Below are positions 47,144-57,127 of a DNA stretch of 64,000 nucleotides, in pieces. Under the pieces are notes generated by a model. The model had not been told where the DNA came from, ran no database searches, and worked only from the letters and a program-made list of their open reading frames with translations. A program made the translations under genes and the position numbers. Origin of the DNA: a virus. The stretch is from positions 1 through 64,000 of IMG/VR virus record IMGVR_UViG_3300010157_000040. The stretch is one strand, 5' to 3'. The stretch's first letter is position 1, and each line of letters starts with the position of its first letter.

Positions 47144-47802
47144 CAACAATTGGAGAAGCAATATCAAGAGTAAGAAATACTCTAAAAGCAGTTAAGGAAG
47201 ATCCTTTCTTAACTGATAGAACTATATATTATTCATTACTAAAGTATTCTCAATCTCTTATTAAAAGAGAAGACAATCAATTTAGGTTAATGAAAATTAG
47301 TTCTATCTTCTCTGTATTACCTTATATTGAATTAATAGATGTAGATAAAGTAGAAGCAGGATGTCTTGGTGTTTATTCTGAATGTTATTTTAAAAGGTCA
47401 AAAGAAAAATTACCAACCATACTTGATGGTGTATTTGGTCCTATTATACGTACTACATCTTCTATAGATGGTTCTATAGAAATGTTTAGAACAGATCCGG
47501 GAACTTGGGTATCAATGATAAGAACAACTACATGGAAATATAATACAAGAAAATATTTTTGGTATTTAAATGGATATATCTATTGTCCTAATATAGATTG
47601 GGATGCAATAAGAATGGAAGCAATCTTTGAAGGTAAGTTAGATACATGTGATGCAGTTGAATGTCAAGTAAAACAAGATCAACAATTTGCATTACCAGAA
47701 TACTTATTTTCAGAAGCTGAACAATATGTAGTTAAAGAATTAACAATGTCATTATCTATTCCATCTGATGGTCCTGATGATAGTCAAAATACTTTAAGAT
47801 AA
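47140..47802 (+). CDS. Neck/ring-region protein
   Basis: 220 residues. ISRVRNTLKAVKEDPFLTDRTIYYSLLKYSQSLIKRE at the start, beta-rich centre, and a helical C-terminus with an acidic end. Overlaps both neighbours, consistent with proteins that assemble in fixed stoichiometry. Probably a ring protein of the head-tail connector. Confidence 0.55.
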   Translation: MTTIGEAISRVRNTLKAVKEDPFLTDRTIYYSLLKYSQSLIKREDNQFRLMKISSIFSVLPYIELIDVDKVEAGCLGVYSECYFKRSKEKLPTILDGVFGPIIRTTSSIDGSIEMFRTDPGTWVSMIRTTTWKYNTRKYFWYLNGYIYCPNIDWDAIRMEAIFEGKLDTCDAVECQVKQDQQFALPEYLFSEAEQYVVKELTMSLSIPSDGPDDSQNTLR

Positions 47803-48830
47803 TGGATTTTAATTACACACTTAGATATAGAACTTTTGATCAACTTTTAGAAGATGTTTCAGTAGATCTAAACACCTTTGCTCTTGAAAACATGATAGAG
47901 CCTCAAACTCTTATTAAACTAGCTAAGAAGTTAAATTATGATCTAGGTTTAAGAGTAAATCAAACTAAGGAAGTTATATTAGAAGTATGTCATGGTAGAG
48001 TAAAACTACCTGATGATTTTTATGTATTTAATTATGCAATGATCTGTGGTGATGTTACTGTTAAAACAGGTTATGATATTGGTGGAACAAATATACAAGA
48101 AGTACCATATACAGAAGTACCAAGTACAGTAGATGTATGTTCACCAATAAGTGTTAACTGTAGAACATGTAATGCTAATCCTTGTAATCATACTGCAGGT
48201 TGTGATCTTAATCATCCTATAGTAGATCCAATACCTGTTGCATATGATCCTTTAAACCCATATGGTGATACTTGTATACCACCAAGAGTATTCATGAACT
48301 GTAAAGGAGATAAATATGAACTCATTCAAGTATTAACTGCAGGAACAACAAGAGTATATTCTAATCTTATTTCATTAAGAATGAGATCAAGTCAAGAAAT
48401 AGAATGTGACTGTCCAAACTTATATGTAAATTCAGCCAATGAAGGTTGGATTAAAGGAGGATTTTTATTTACTACTCTAGATACTTGTAAAGTATATTTA
48501 AATTACCAAGGTGCAATGGAAGATGGTCAAGGAAATTTACTTGTACCAGACCATGATCTTATCAATGAGTACTATGAGTATGCTTTTAAACAAAGAATAC
48601 TTGAAAACTTATATATGAATGGTGAAGATGTTGCTCAAAGATTAGGATTGATAGAACAAAAATTAAAAGCATCAAGAAATGCTGCACTTAGTTTAGTTAA
48701 TACACCTAACTTTAGGGAACTAGAAAATATGTGGTGGACTAATAGAAGAGCAATGTATAGCAAGTACTATGATATGTTTAAAAGTTATTCAAATGCTAGT
48801 GCTTATGTTGGTCGCAATAGATTAATATAA
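47802..48830 (+). CDS. Neck/ring-region protein
   Basis: 342 residues. YRTFDQLLEDVSVDLNTFALENMIEPQTLIKLAKKLNYDLGLR and VKLPDDFYVFNYAMICGD match my memory of a conserved structural protein of crAss-like phages. A Cys-rich insertion (CRTCNANPCNHTAGCD) is near residues 125-140. The C-terminus is helical. It lies just upstream of the muzzle-like gene. Confidence 0.55.
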   Translation: MDFNYTLRYRTFDQLLEDVSVDLNTFALENMIEPQTLIKLAKKLNYDLGLRVNQTKEVILEVCHGRVKLPDDFYVFNYAMICGDVTVKTGYDIGGTNIQEVPYTEVPSTVDVCSPISVNCRTCNANPCNHTAGCDLNHPIVDPIPVAYDPLNPYGDTCIPPRVFMNCKGDKYELIQVLTAGTTRVYSNLISLRMRSSQEIECDCPNLYVNSANEGWIKGGFLFTTLDTCKVYLNYQGAMEDGQGNLLVPDHDLINEYYEYAFKQRILENLYMNGEDVAQRLGLIEQKLKASRNAALSLVNTPNFRELENMWWTNRRAMYSKYYDMFKSYSNASAYVGRNRLI

Positions 48831-48831
48831 T

Positions 48832-51800
48832 ATGGGACAATTTCAGAATACATCAAAAGAATTAAATCATAGTTTTACTAAAGGTTTAAATAAAGATTCT
48901 GATCCATCTTTTGTTGGAGAAGGTATGTGGACGCATGCACGGAATGTTGTAAACAATTCAAAAGAAGGTGACTTAGGTTCATTATCCAATGATACATCAA
49001 ATTATCTTTGTGCTACAGCAGGAAGTACAATGCCACTTATTGCACAACAAAAATTTATTATTGGTGTAATACATTTGTTTTCAGGTAATTGGTTAATATT
49101 TACAGCTGGACACAATGCACTTGGAATACCAGTAATGTCAGAAATAGGATTGTTAGAAGAATCAAGTTGTTTGTATAGACCTATTGTACAAGATGCATGT
49201 TTAGGTTTTGATAAAAGATATCTTATATCTGGATCATCTAGAAAAAAAGAAGATTGTTCATGGCAAGCATATTGGGCAGATGGTTTAAATCCTGACAGAT
49301 ATATAAATGTAGGAGATCCACAAACATGGCCATTACCAAATGAATATACTTGGTTAGGTTTACCAATTACAAATCCATCTACTGTTAACTATTATGTAGA
49401 TAATTTAGGTAATCAAATACTTTGGCCAGGTGTAAAATGGAAACAACTATGTGATGATAATGTAGGATGTGTACAACTAGTACCCGGAGTATGGCCACCT
49501 AACTGTCCAACTGTAAATTCATGTATTACTTGTACTAATATAAATGAATTAGATTGTGAAAAAAGTAGATTAGCAAGATTAATGGATACACCTTGTCTTA
49601 AAACTAGATTAGGTCCTGGTGGAGGTACATTAAAAAATGGAACTTACTTTGCTGTAATTGCTTATTTAATAAAAGGTATTAAAGTAACAGATTATTTTTC
49701 ACCTAGTAATTCACAACCTGTATATCATCCAGATGATTTAAGAGGATCACTTGTAATAGATGTTGAAGCTGACTCAGTTAATTTTAGTGAGTTTAGTTTA
49801 GTAATAGTACAAAATGTAAATGAAGCTACTATAGCAAAAAAGTTTGGTATATATTCAACTAAAACAAGAACTATACAAATAGATCAGTTACCAATGGATT
49901 TAGTAACTGTACCATTATCATTCATACCTATTCAAACTCCAATTTTTGAAAAGTCAGATCAAATTGCAGAAGTAAATAGTTACTTACTACGAGTAGGTCC
50001 AACATCTAAATTTGACTTTAACTACCAACCATTAGCAAATCAAATTAGTGCTAAATGGACATCAGTAGAATATCCATCAAACTATTATACTAAAGGTGGT
50101 AATAAAACAAGTTACTTAAGAGATGAAGTATATGCATTCTTTATCCGTTGGATATATGATACTGGTGACAAATCTGCATCATACCATATTCCAGGAAGAC
50201 CACCAAGAAACTTTACTAATGGAAATGTTTCTGGTAATGAAACTACTGATAATATTAATGATTTAAATACATTAGATAATACAGATCAATTATTTGAAAT
50301 GTATAACACAGCAAGTTCTACTGGAGTACCAACATTAATTGGAACTACAACAGATGATGGTGGTATTATACTTGATTCAGGAGATATGGGTTATTGGGAA
50401 TCTACTGAAGTATATCCTGATACTATACCAGAAATTTGGAATTCAAGTTCACATTGTTGGACAGGACCAATTGGACAATCAGGATTATATGATTTATGTG
50501 GTAAACCAATTAGACATCATAAATTTCCAGATAATTATTTAAATGTTAATACAGTTCACTTTAGAAAAAATACAGTAACAAGTCCACCAAATCCACAAGC
50601 TAATGAAGGTTTAGCAATTAGATTAATGGGTGTTAGATTTGAAAATATTATTTTACCAAAAGATAATGATGGAGTAGATATAACAGGAATTGTAGGTTAT
50701 GAAATATTAAGAGGTTCAAGAGAAGGTAATCAAAGTATCATTGCTAAAGGAATGATAAATAACTTAAGAACATATGAAATAAAAGGATCAGTACAAAGAA
50801 ATAGAATAGGATTATATCCTAACTATCCTTTTAATACTATCATACCTCCTATGAACTTATTTAATACAAATGATAATAACTATGCATATAATGATCCATT
50901 CATTAGAATGCCACATAAACCTAATGATTATTCAGTTGTAGATAATCAAACTATTCCAACTGATATTATTACTTTCCATTCACCAGATTTAATGTTTAGT
51001 ACACCTTTCTTAGATAGTACTGAAATAAAATTATATGGTCATTTACAAGGTCAATCATCTCAATATTTTGCAGAACCTAATGGTCATCCAAAATGGAAAC
51101 TTTTAGCTGATGCTGCTGTATTAATTGCAACACTTGTTGGTATAGGTGAAGCTATTATAAGTATAATTGGTAAAAGAGTATATAATCAACCAGGTTCATC
51201 TTTTACACAACAAAGACAACTTGAACAACTTATATATGGAGAAACTACTGTTAGTCAATCTATTAATAGTGCAGAATGGAATGCATATACTTTAGGACCC
51301 CTAGGACCTAGATTTATATATCAACAAAAATATAATGCATATTTTAATAGTGGTCAAGGTATACTTGACGCTTTTACAGGAACTGATTTTTTAGATGGTT
51401 ATTTAAATACTTTTAATAAAAATGGTGGTCAATATGGTACATATACAGCTCCAGCATTAGATAGAGAATTAACTTGGACTGACTATATTCCTGCTCCAGT
51501 TCAAATAGCATTTGATGTATTAGGTGGTATTTCAAAATTTTTATATTATTTTTCTGAAGGTGCTGATGTTGCATTAAAAGTAATTCAAGCATCTATTAGA
51601 TATGATCAATATGCATTACAACAAATTGGTCATGGTTTTTATGATAATATGTTACCTCCATTAATAAATAAAGTACAAAGATTTAAAATGGAAGATAGTT
51701 TTTATATTAGAGATAATATACAAGAAGTTCCATATTATTTAGGAAACGTATATAACAGTTCTAACGCACCTATTACTGTACCTTATAGATATAGTATCAA

Positions 51801-54339
51801 TAATCTTAAAAGATCTCCTACAGTTGTTGTAAGAACTAAAACTGGTAATTACTATAATCCAATATTATTTCCGACAGGTGCAAATATTGGTCCAGCATTT
51901 ATTCAAGATGCTGCAGGTAATTATATTGATAATTCATTAGTTACATTAGGATATTTTCAAAATGATCATGCAAGTAATGCTGGACAATCATGGGGACCAC
52001 CAGCAAATCCAACTGGAGCACAGTTTCCAAGTTTTGATAATATCAGTATACCATTTGCACAAAACATTGCAAGTCATTATGCAGGTATAAAAGTAAGACT
52101 AAGAAATCAATATGGACAACTTAACTCAATTAAACAAGTAGTAATAACTCCTTGTGAACAAAAGTCAAGTACATATAAAACTGCTCTTAGTTCATACACT
52201 TGTTTAAATGAAAATTTTTATATTAAAACAATTTTAGCTACTCCAGTATTTTTTGGAGGAGACACATATGTAAATAGATACACTGAAAAAAACACCATGT
52301 TCTTTTTCTATGATTGGTTATATGGTCAACCTGATGGTTTTGAATTTAATTATTTATTGCATCAAATGGTTCCTGAACCAAGATTTTGGGCAAATTCTAA
52401 AGCATATGATATAACAGATCTTGCACCTACAAACTGGTCTAATCCTACTCCTGGAACTGGAGCATTACCTACTAAGTTTTATAATTTAGATAATAGAAAC
52501 TATAACTATGAAGATGATAGTCATGGAAATTATCCAGGTACATTTAGAGTTAAAGAATCATTTTTCTATTTAGCTGTTTCATCTGTAAGAGATTTCTTTG
52601 TAGAAAGTGATATCATAGTAGATTTTAGAAAACCAACTACAGTAGAAGCTGAAAGATTTTATGATCCTTATAACTATACTGATCTTCCTGCTTTGTTTAA
52701 TATGAATCCTGATGTAATTGCTAAAGGAGATGTATATAGATATGATTATTCATTAAGTATATCTAAATCAAATGCACAATATTCTTCTGCAGGTAATTTG
52801 CAAAATAGAAACTATAACCCAAATGTATCTCAGTTGTGTTATGTATACTATCCAGATAGATTATATTATTCTAATCCACAACAAAATGATTCATATAATG
52901 ATGCATGGTTTATATATTTAGCAAATAACTATAATCAATTTAAGTCTCAACTTAGTGGTGTTAAATCTATTAATAAAAGTGGTTTATTTATTACATTTAA
53001 AAATGCTAGTCCATTAATGTATCAAGGTGTTGACACACTTCAAACAGAAATTGGTACTAAAATTACTATTGGTGATGGAGGTTTATTTTCACAACCAGGA
53101 CAATCAGTAACTAATGCTGATGTACCATATGAGTATGGTTCATCTCAAAGTAGATTAAGTGTTATATCTTCACCTGCTGGACTTTATTACATCTCACAAA
53201 ACCAAGGTAAGATATTTAGTTATGCTGGAGGTTTAAAAGAAATATCACAAATAGGTTTAAAGTGGTGGTTTAATTTATTTTTACCATATAAACTTACGGA
53301 AGATTTTCCTGAATATCCTTATAAAGATAATCCTGTAGCAGGTATAGGTTGTCAAACATTATATGATAATGAAAACTCTATCTTATATTTTTGTAAAAAA
53401 GATTATAAATTAAAACCGGAAACAGATAGACCAGTAGGAACAGTTACATATGTACCATTAATTACTACCGGTAAGAAAAAAGGTCAAGGAGATTATTTCC
53501 AAATAGAAGGAAGTACAGGTCAGTTTCAATTAGGTGATGAATTATTATTTGAAGATGCATCATGGACTACAAGTTTTGATCCTAAAAATGAATTCTGGTT
53601 ATCTTATCATGACTGGCATCCTGATTTAGTTATCCCTAATAAAGGAAAATTCTTAACAACAAAGACTAATCAAATATGGAAACATAATGATCTTTGTGCA
53701 AATTTCTGTAATTATTACGGAACACCATTTCCTTTTGAAATAGAATTTCCAATTATTACAGGACAAACAATTACTACATTAAAAAGTATAGATTATGTTT
53801 TAGAATGTTATAGAAGATCAGAAGTTAATTGTATAGATCAACATCATGTACTTGATGTTAATTTTGATAGAGCAGTTATATTTAATACTGAACAAGTATC
53901 AGGACATTTGAATCTTAATTTGTTTCCAAAAAATAATGTAACTTTAAGTTTAGATTATCCTAAATTAAATGTTAATCAAAACTCATATGATATTTTATTC
54001 TCTAAAGAAGAAAACAAATATAAGTTTAATCAATACTGGGATATAACAAGAGATAGAGGTGAGTTTCCTATTGGTTCTAATTATCCTCCTACAGGTCCTG
54101 TTATTCCTGGAAGTACTTTACTATTAGGAAATTATGATAATGAAAACATTTGGATAACAGAAGCTAACGGTTATAAGAAAAAATTAAATGTTGCTAATAT
54201 TGATTATAATAAACCACAAATGCAAAGAAAGAAATTTAGACATTATATAAATTTCCTTAATCTTACAAAAGATGTATCTGGTGATATCAATATGTTACTT
54301 AAATTAGTAAATACTAAAAATCAAATATCTCCAAGGTAA
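48832..54339 (+). CDS. Giant tail-tip (muzzle-like) protein
   Basis: 1835 residues. The N-terminus FTKGLNKDSDPSFVGEGMWTHARNVVNNSKEGDLGSLSND is the hallmark of a large tail-tip ('muzzle') protein family in crAss-like phages. The remainder is beta-rich with many Tyr/Asn, and no enzyme signature is visible. It probably closes the tail and contacts the host surface. It shares its last base with the start of the next gene. Confidence 0.65.
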   Translation: MGQFQNTSKELNHSFTKGLNKDSDPSFVGEGMWTHARNVVNNSKEGDLGSLSNDTSNYLCATAGSTMPLIAQQKFIIGVIHLFSGNWLIFTAGHNALGIPVMSEIGLLEESSCLYRPIVQDACLGFDKRYLISGSSRKKEDCSWQAYWADGLNPDRYINVGDPQTWPLPNEYTWLGLPITNPSTVNYYVDNLGNQILWPGVKWKQLCDDNVGCVQLVPGVWPPNCPTVNSCITCTNINELDCEKSRLARLMDTPCLKTRLGPGGGTLKNGTYFAVIAYLIKGIKVTDYFSPSNSQPVYHPDDLRGSLVIDVEADSVNFSEFSLVIVQNVNEATIAKKFGIYSTKTRTIQIDQLPMDLVTVPLSFIPIQTPIFEKSDQIAEVNSYLLRVGPTSKFDFNYQPLANQISAKWTSVEYPSNYYTKGGNKTSYLRDEVYAFFIRWIYDTGDKSASYHIPGRPPRNFTNGNVSGNETTDNINDLNTLDNTDQLFEMYNTASSTGVPTLIGTTTDDGGIILDSGDMGYWESTEVYPDTIPEIWNSSSHCWTGPIGQSGLYDLCGKPIRHHKFPDNYLNVNTVHFRKNTVTSPPNPQANEGLAIRLMGVRFENIILPKDNDGVDITGIVGYEILRGSREGNQSIIAKGMINNLRTYEIKGSVQRNRIGLYPNYPFNTIIPPMNLFNTNDNNYAYNDPFIRMPHKPNDYSVVDNQTIPTDIITFHSPDLMFSTPFLDSTEIKLYGHLQGQSSQYFAEPNGHPKWKLLADAAVLIATLVGIGEAIISIIGKRVYNQPGSSFTQQRQLEQLIYGETTVSQSINSAEWNAYTLGPLGPRFIYQQKYNAYFNSGQGILDAFTGTDFLDGYLNTFNKNGGQYGTYTAPALDRELTWTDYIPAPVQIAFDVLGGISKFLYYFSEGADVALKVIQASIRYDQYALQQIGHGFYDNMLPPLINKVQRFKMEDSFYIRDNIQEVPYYLGNVYNSSNAPITVPYRYSINNLKRSPTVVVRTKTGNYYNPILFPTGANIGPAFIQDAAGNYIDNSLVTLGYFQNDHASNAGQSWGPPANPTGAQFPSFDNISIPFAQNIASHYAGIKVRLRNQYGQLNSIKQVVITPCEQKSSTYKTALSSYTCLNENFYIKTILATPVFFGGDTYVNRYTEKNTMFFFYDWLYGQPDGFEFNYLLHQMVPEPRFWANSKAYDITDLAPTNWSNPTPGTGALPTKFYNLDNRNYNYEDDSHGNYPGTFRVKESFFYLAVSSVRDFFVESDIIVDFRKPTTVEAERFYDPYNYTDLPALFNMNPDVIAKGDVYRYDYSLSISKSNAQYSSAGNLQNRNYNPNVSQLCYVYYPDRLYYSNPQQNDSYNDAWFIYLANNYNQFKSQLSGVKSINKSGLFITFKNASPLMYQGVDTLQTEIGTKITIGDGGLFSQPGQSVTNADVPYEYGSSQSRLSVISSPAGLYYISQNQGKIFSYAGGLKEISQIGLKWWFNLFLPYKLTEDFPEYPYKDNPVAGIGCQTLYDNENSILYFCKKDYKLKPETDRPVGTVTYVPLITTGKKKGQGDYFQIEGSTGQFQLGDELLFEDASWTTSFDPKNEFWLSYHDWHPDLVIPNKGKFLTTKTNQIWKHNDLCANFCNYYGTPFPFEIEFPIITGQTITTLKSIDYVLECYRRSEVNCIDQHHVLDVNFDRAVIFNTEQVSGHLNLNLFPKNNVTLSLDYPKLNVNQNSYDILFSKEENKYKFNQYWDITRDRGEFPIGSNYPPTGPVIPGSTLLLGNYDNENIWITEANGYKKKLNVANIDYNKPQMQRKKFRHYINFLNLTKDVSGDINMLLKLVNTKNQISPR

Positions 54340-57065
54340 TGAAAAAGTATATAACAAAAAGGTCTAACATAAAAGGAGCTGGTAAAGGTTTATTTACTAA
54401 AGCTGCATATAAAAAAGGAGAAGTAATTGGTTTAGCACATGTTAATGATCAACCTGCTACAGAAATAGGAAGGAATCATAATCATAATGAAGAAAATCCT
54501 ACTGCATATAATGAAAAAATAAATAATAAAAGATATTTATTTGCATCAAGAGATTTAAAACCTAATGAAGAAATTACTACTAACTATAGATTACAACCTG
54601 AGTTAGAACAACCTGAAGATTTTCAAAAAAGAAAAGGTGGTACTGTATCTATGCCTACTGATAAACCTGAAAAATCTAAAAAGTTTTCTAGAAGTTTAGA
54701 TGCAACCAATAGATTGTTTACAGAAAACAAATTATTTAAAATACCTAAGTCTAGAAAGAATAAAGTATTTGATCCACATGCTAAATATTATGCAGAAGGT
54801 GGTAGTTATGAAGAAGCAGAATTAACTCCAGAAGAAATAGAAGCATATAGAGCAGAAGGATATACTGTAGATGAAACTGAATATAAAGAAGGTGGTGCAT
54901 ACTATGATGATTCTAGAGATGCTTGGGTAGATGCAGATGGAAAAGTAGGACCTAATGGTCCAGCATATTCTAATGGTGGAGATATTTCTGTACCTTCATT
55001 AAATCAAATGCAAGATGGTGGAACATATACATATGCAGGTAGAAAAGATTCTACATATAAAAAAGATGCAAGTGGTAATTGGTTAATTAAAAATGCATCT
55101 ACCGGAAATAAGTTTACTGCTATCAGTGATCCAAAAGGTACAAGAACTAAAACATTAAATGCACAAGCTGTACCAACTAGTACACCAAGAGCAATAGAAA
55201 AAGTATATGCATCAACAGCTGAATCTACAGATACTCCTAATATTAGAGAAAGAACAGCACTTGATGCACCATATAAAATGAATCAATATGTTAAACATGT
55301 AAATAATGAACATGGTTTAGTTATAAATTATAAAAACAGTATTTATAATAATACAGCTTTTACACCTAAAGATAAAGATAAATATATAAATAAACTAAAA
55401 GGTAAAAACTTAGATCAACAAGCTGAAATATCTAAAAATTATTTAATGGGTCTTGCTACAGTAAAAGCTAATCAAGGTACTATAAGAGGTGTACCAAAAA
55501 AAGGTACAGCAGATTATATTGAAAGAGGTTGGGATATGGTAACAAATCCATTTGCTGCTTTTCATTATTCTGTTGCAACAGGAGATGTTAATAATATGCC
55601 ATGGCATTATAATGATGCAATGAGAAGAGGTATTAATCCAGAGAAATCATTAAGAGGTGGATCAGAAATTAGTGAAATTGCTAATACACCAAATCCTTTT
55701 GATGCAGGTGATAAAGTTGCATGGAATACAGGACAAGGAAATTATGGTGCTGCACTAATGCATGCTACAAGATTTTTACCATACACAGCAACAACAGTTG
55801 GTGCTAACATGCTTGGGGCATTAAATAGATTTGGTAATGTTGTTGAATCTGCTGCTAATTATAAACCATTAGTTGGTATATCAAGAAGTACTAGTACTCT
55901 TGGAAGAGCATTAGAAGAAACTGCAACTCTTAATAATTCATTAAGAGTAGGAAGTATGGCTCAATCTGTGTCATTAACTCCAGATATTATATCAGATGCA
56001 GGTGACTATATAAATTCAGGAGGTAGAAAAACTGAACAAGGAATGAATGCTTTAAAAAATACAGGTAGAGCATTATTATATGGAACATCTGCATTATCAA
56101 CAAGACCTGGTTCATATGGTTCATTAATTAATCAAAATTTAACACCATATAAAGCACCATATAATATTTATAATGACATATATAATGTATATCATAAAAA
56201 ACCTAATAGAATGTCATCAGTTCCATTAGATTTATTTGGTGCTGCAAGATCATTAGCTGGTTTACGTGGAGCAAGAAAATTAGGTGGTGAACAAAAAAGT
56301 ATAGAAGCAAATGTTACAGATGAAGATATACAAGATTTAATTGATCAAGGTTTTATTGTTGAAGAAGTTGATACATATTCTGAAGGTGGTGATATAAACA
56401 CAGAGATGATTAATACAGAAATAATGGATACAGAATCTCCACAAGATTTAGATCCTGTTCATATGAAAAAATATTTGAGTGACTTAAGATACTTAGAAAA
56501 TGGTATTAAAAAAGGATATAAAAATGATAAATGGTATCCACATGCTAGTGTTGAAGGTGGTGCAAAAACAATTGCTTATGGACATAAGTTAGCAAATAAT
56601 TCAGAATACAAAGGTGGACTTACTGAAAAAGAAGCATTAGCATTACAAAAAGAAGATGTATTAAAACATCAATCAGAAGCAGAAAGATTAACTGATGCAA
56701 AATATGGTGAAGGTACTTTTGATAAATTACCACAAAAAAATCAAATGTTATTAGTTGACTATGCATATAATGGTGTATATAATAAATTTCCATCATTTGT
56801 AAAGAGTGTTGTAAATAATAATAAAAAAGGAATGTTAAATAATTACAAAAGATATTCTGGCAACAATCCTATTACAAATAGAAATGAATGGACTGCAGAT
56901 GTAATTAATGATCAAGAAAAAACTAACAAAACTGTAGATAAAGCTAAAAAGTCAGAAAATAGTTTTATAAATAGTATTGTTCCTACTTTATATGGAGAAT
57001 CTAAACCTAAAGCTAAACCACAATCAAAGAAGGTATATAACTTTATGACAGGTAAATACCAATAA
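54339..57065 (+). CDS. SET domain - lysozyme-like fusion, virion-associated
   Basis: 908 residues. Residues 1-90 form a SET domain: IKGAGKGLFTKAAYKKG, EIGRNHNHNEENPTAY (the NH..NP signature) and SRDLKPNEEITTNYR (the EI..NY signature). The middle has GG motifs (YAEGGSYEEAE, EYKEGGAYYDD, KLGGEQKSIE). Residues about 700-850 resemble a phage lysozyme (YLENGIKKGYKNDKW, GGAKTIAYGHKLANNSE and MLLVDYAYNGVY). The fusion would carry a peptidoglycan hydrolase and a lysine methyltransferase into the cell. The catalytic Glu of the lysozyme is plausible (LRYLENGI) but unproven. Confidence 0.65.
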   Translation: MKKYITKRSNIKGAGKGLFTKAAYKKGEVIGLAHVNDQPATEIGRNHNHNEENPTAYNEKINNKRYLFASRDLKPNEEITTNYRLQPELEQPEDFQKRKGGTVSMPTDKPEKSKKFSRSLDATNRLFTENKLFKIPKSRKNKVFDPHAKYYAEGGSYEEAELTPEEIEAYRAEGYTVDETEYKEGGAYYDDSRDAWVDADGKVGPNGPAYSNGGDISVPSLNQMQDGGTYTYAGRKDSTYKKDASGNWLIKNASTGNKFTAISDPKGTRTKTLNAQAVPTSTPRAIEKVYASTAESTDTPNIRERTALDAPYKMNQYVKHVNNEHGLVINYKNSIYNNTAFTPKDKDKYINKLKGKNLDQQAEISKNYLMGLATVKANQGTIRGVPKKGTADYIERGWDMVTNPFAAFHYSVATGDVNNMPWHYNDAMRRGINPEKSLRGGSEISEIANTPNPFDAGDKVAWNTGQGNYGAALMHATRFLPYTATTVGANMLGALNRFGNVVESAANYKPLVGISRSTSTLGRALEETATLNNSLRVGSMAQSVSLTPDIISDAGDYINSGGRKTEQGMNALKNTGRALLYGTSALSTRPGSYGSLINQNLTPYKAPYNIYNDIYNVYHKKPNRMSSVPLDLFGAARSLAGLRGARKLGGEQKSIEANVTDEDIQDLIDQGFIVEEVDTYSEGGDINTEMINTEIMDTESPQDLDPVHMKKYLSDLRYLENGIKKGYKNDKWYPHASVEGGAKTIAYGHKLANNSEYKGGLTEKEALALQKEDVLKHQSEAERLTDAKYGEGTFDKLPQKNQMLLVDYAYNGVYNKFPSFVKSVVNNNKKGMLNNYKRYSGNNPITNRNEWTADVINDQEKTNKTVDKAKKSENSFINSIVPTLYGESKPKAKPQSKKVYNFMTGKYQ

Positions 57066-57095
57066 CTAAACTTTTCAAGTTTATGTATTAAACTA

Positions 57096-57113
57096 AAATT
57101 TATTATATTTATA
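57096..57113 (+). promoter_or_regulatory. Weak rightward promoter candidate
   Basis: AAATTTATTATATTTATA lies 15 bases before the 57128 ATG. The -10-like box is imperfect (TATATTT) and no TTGTTA partner is clear. Confidence 0.3.
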
Positions 57114-57127
57114 ATAGAACTAATAAT

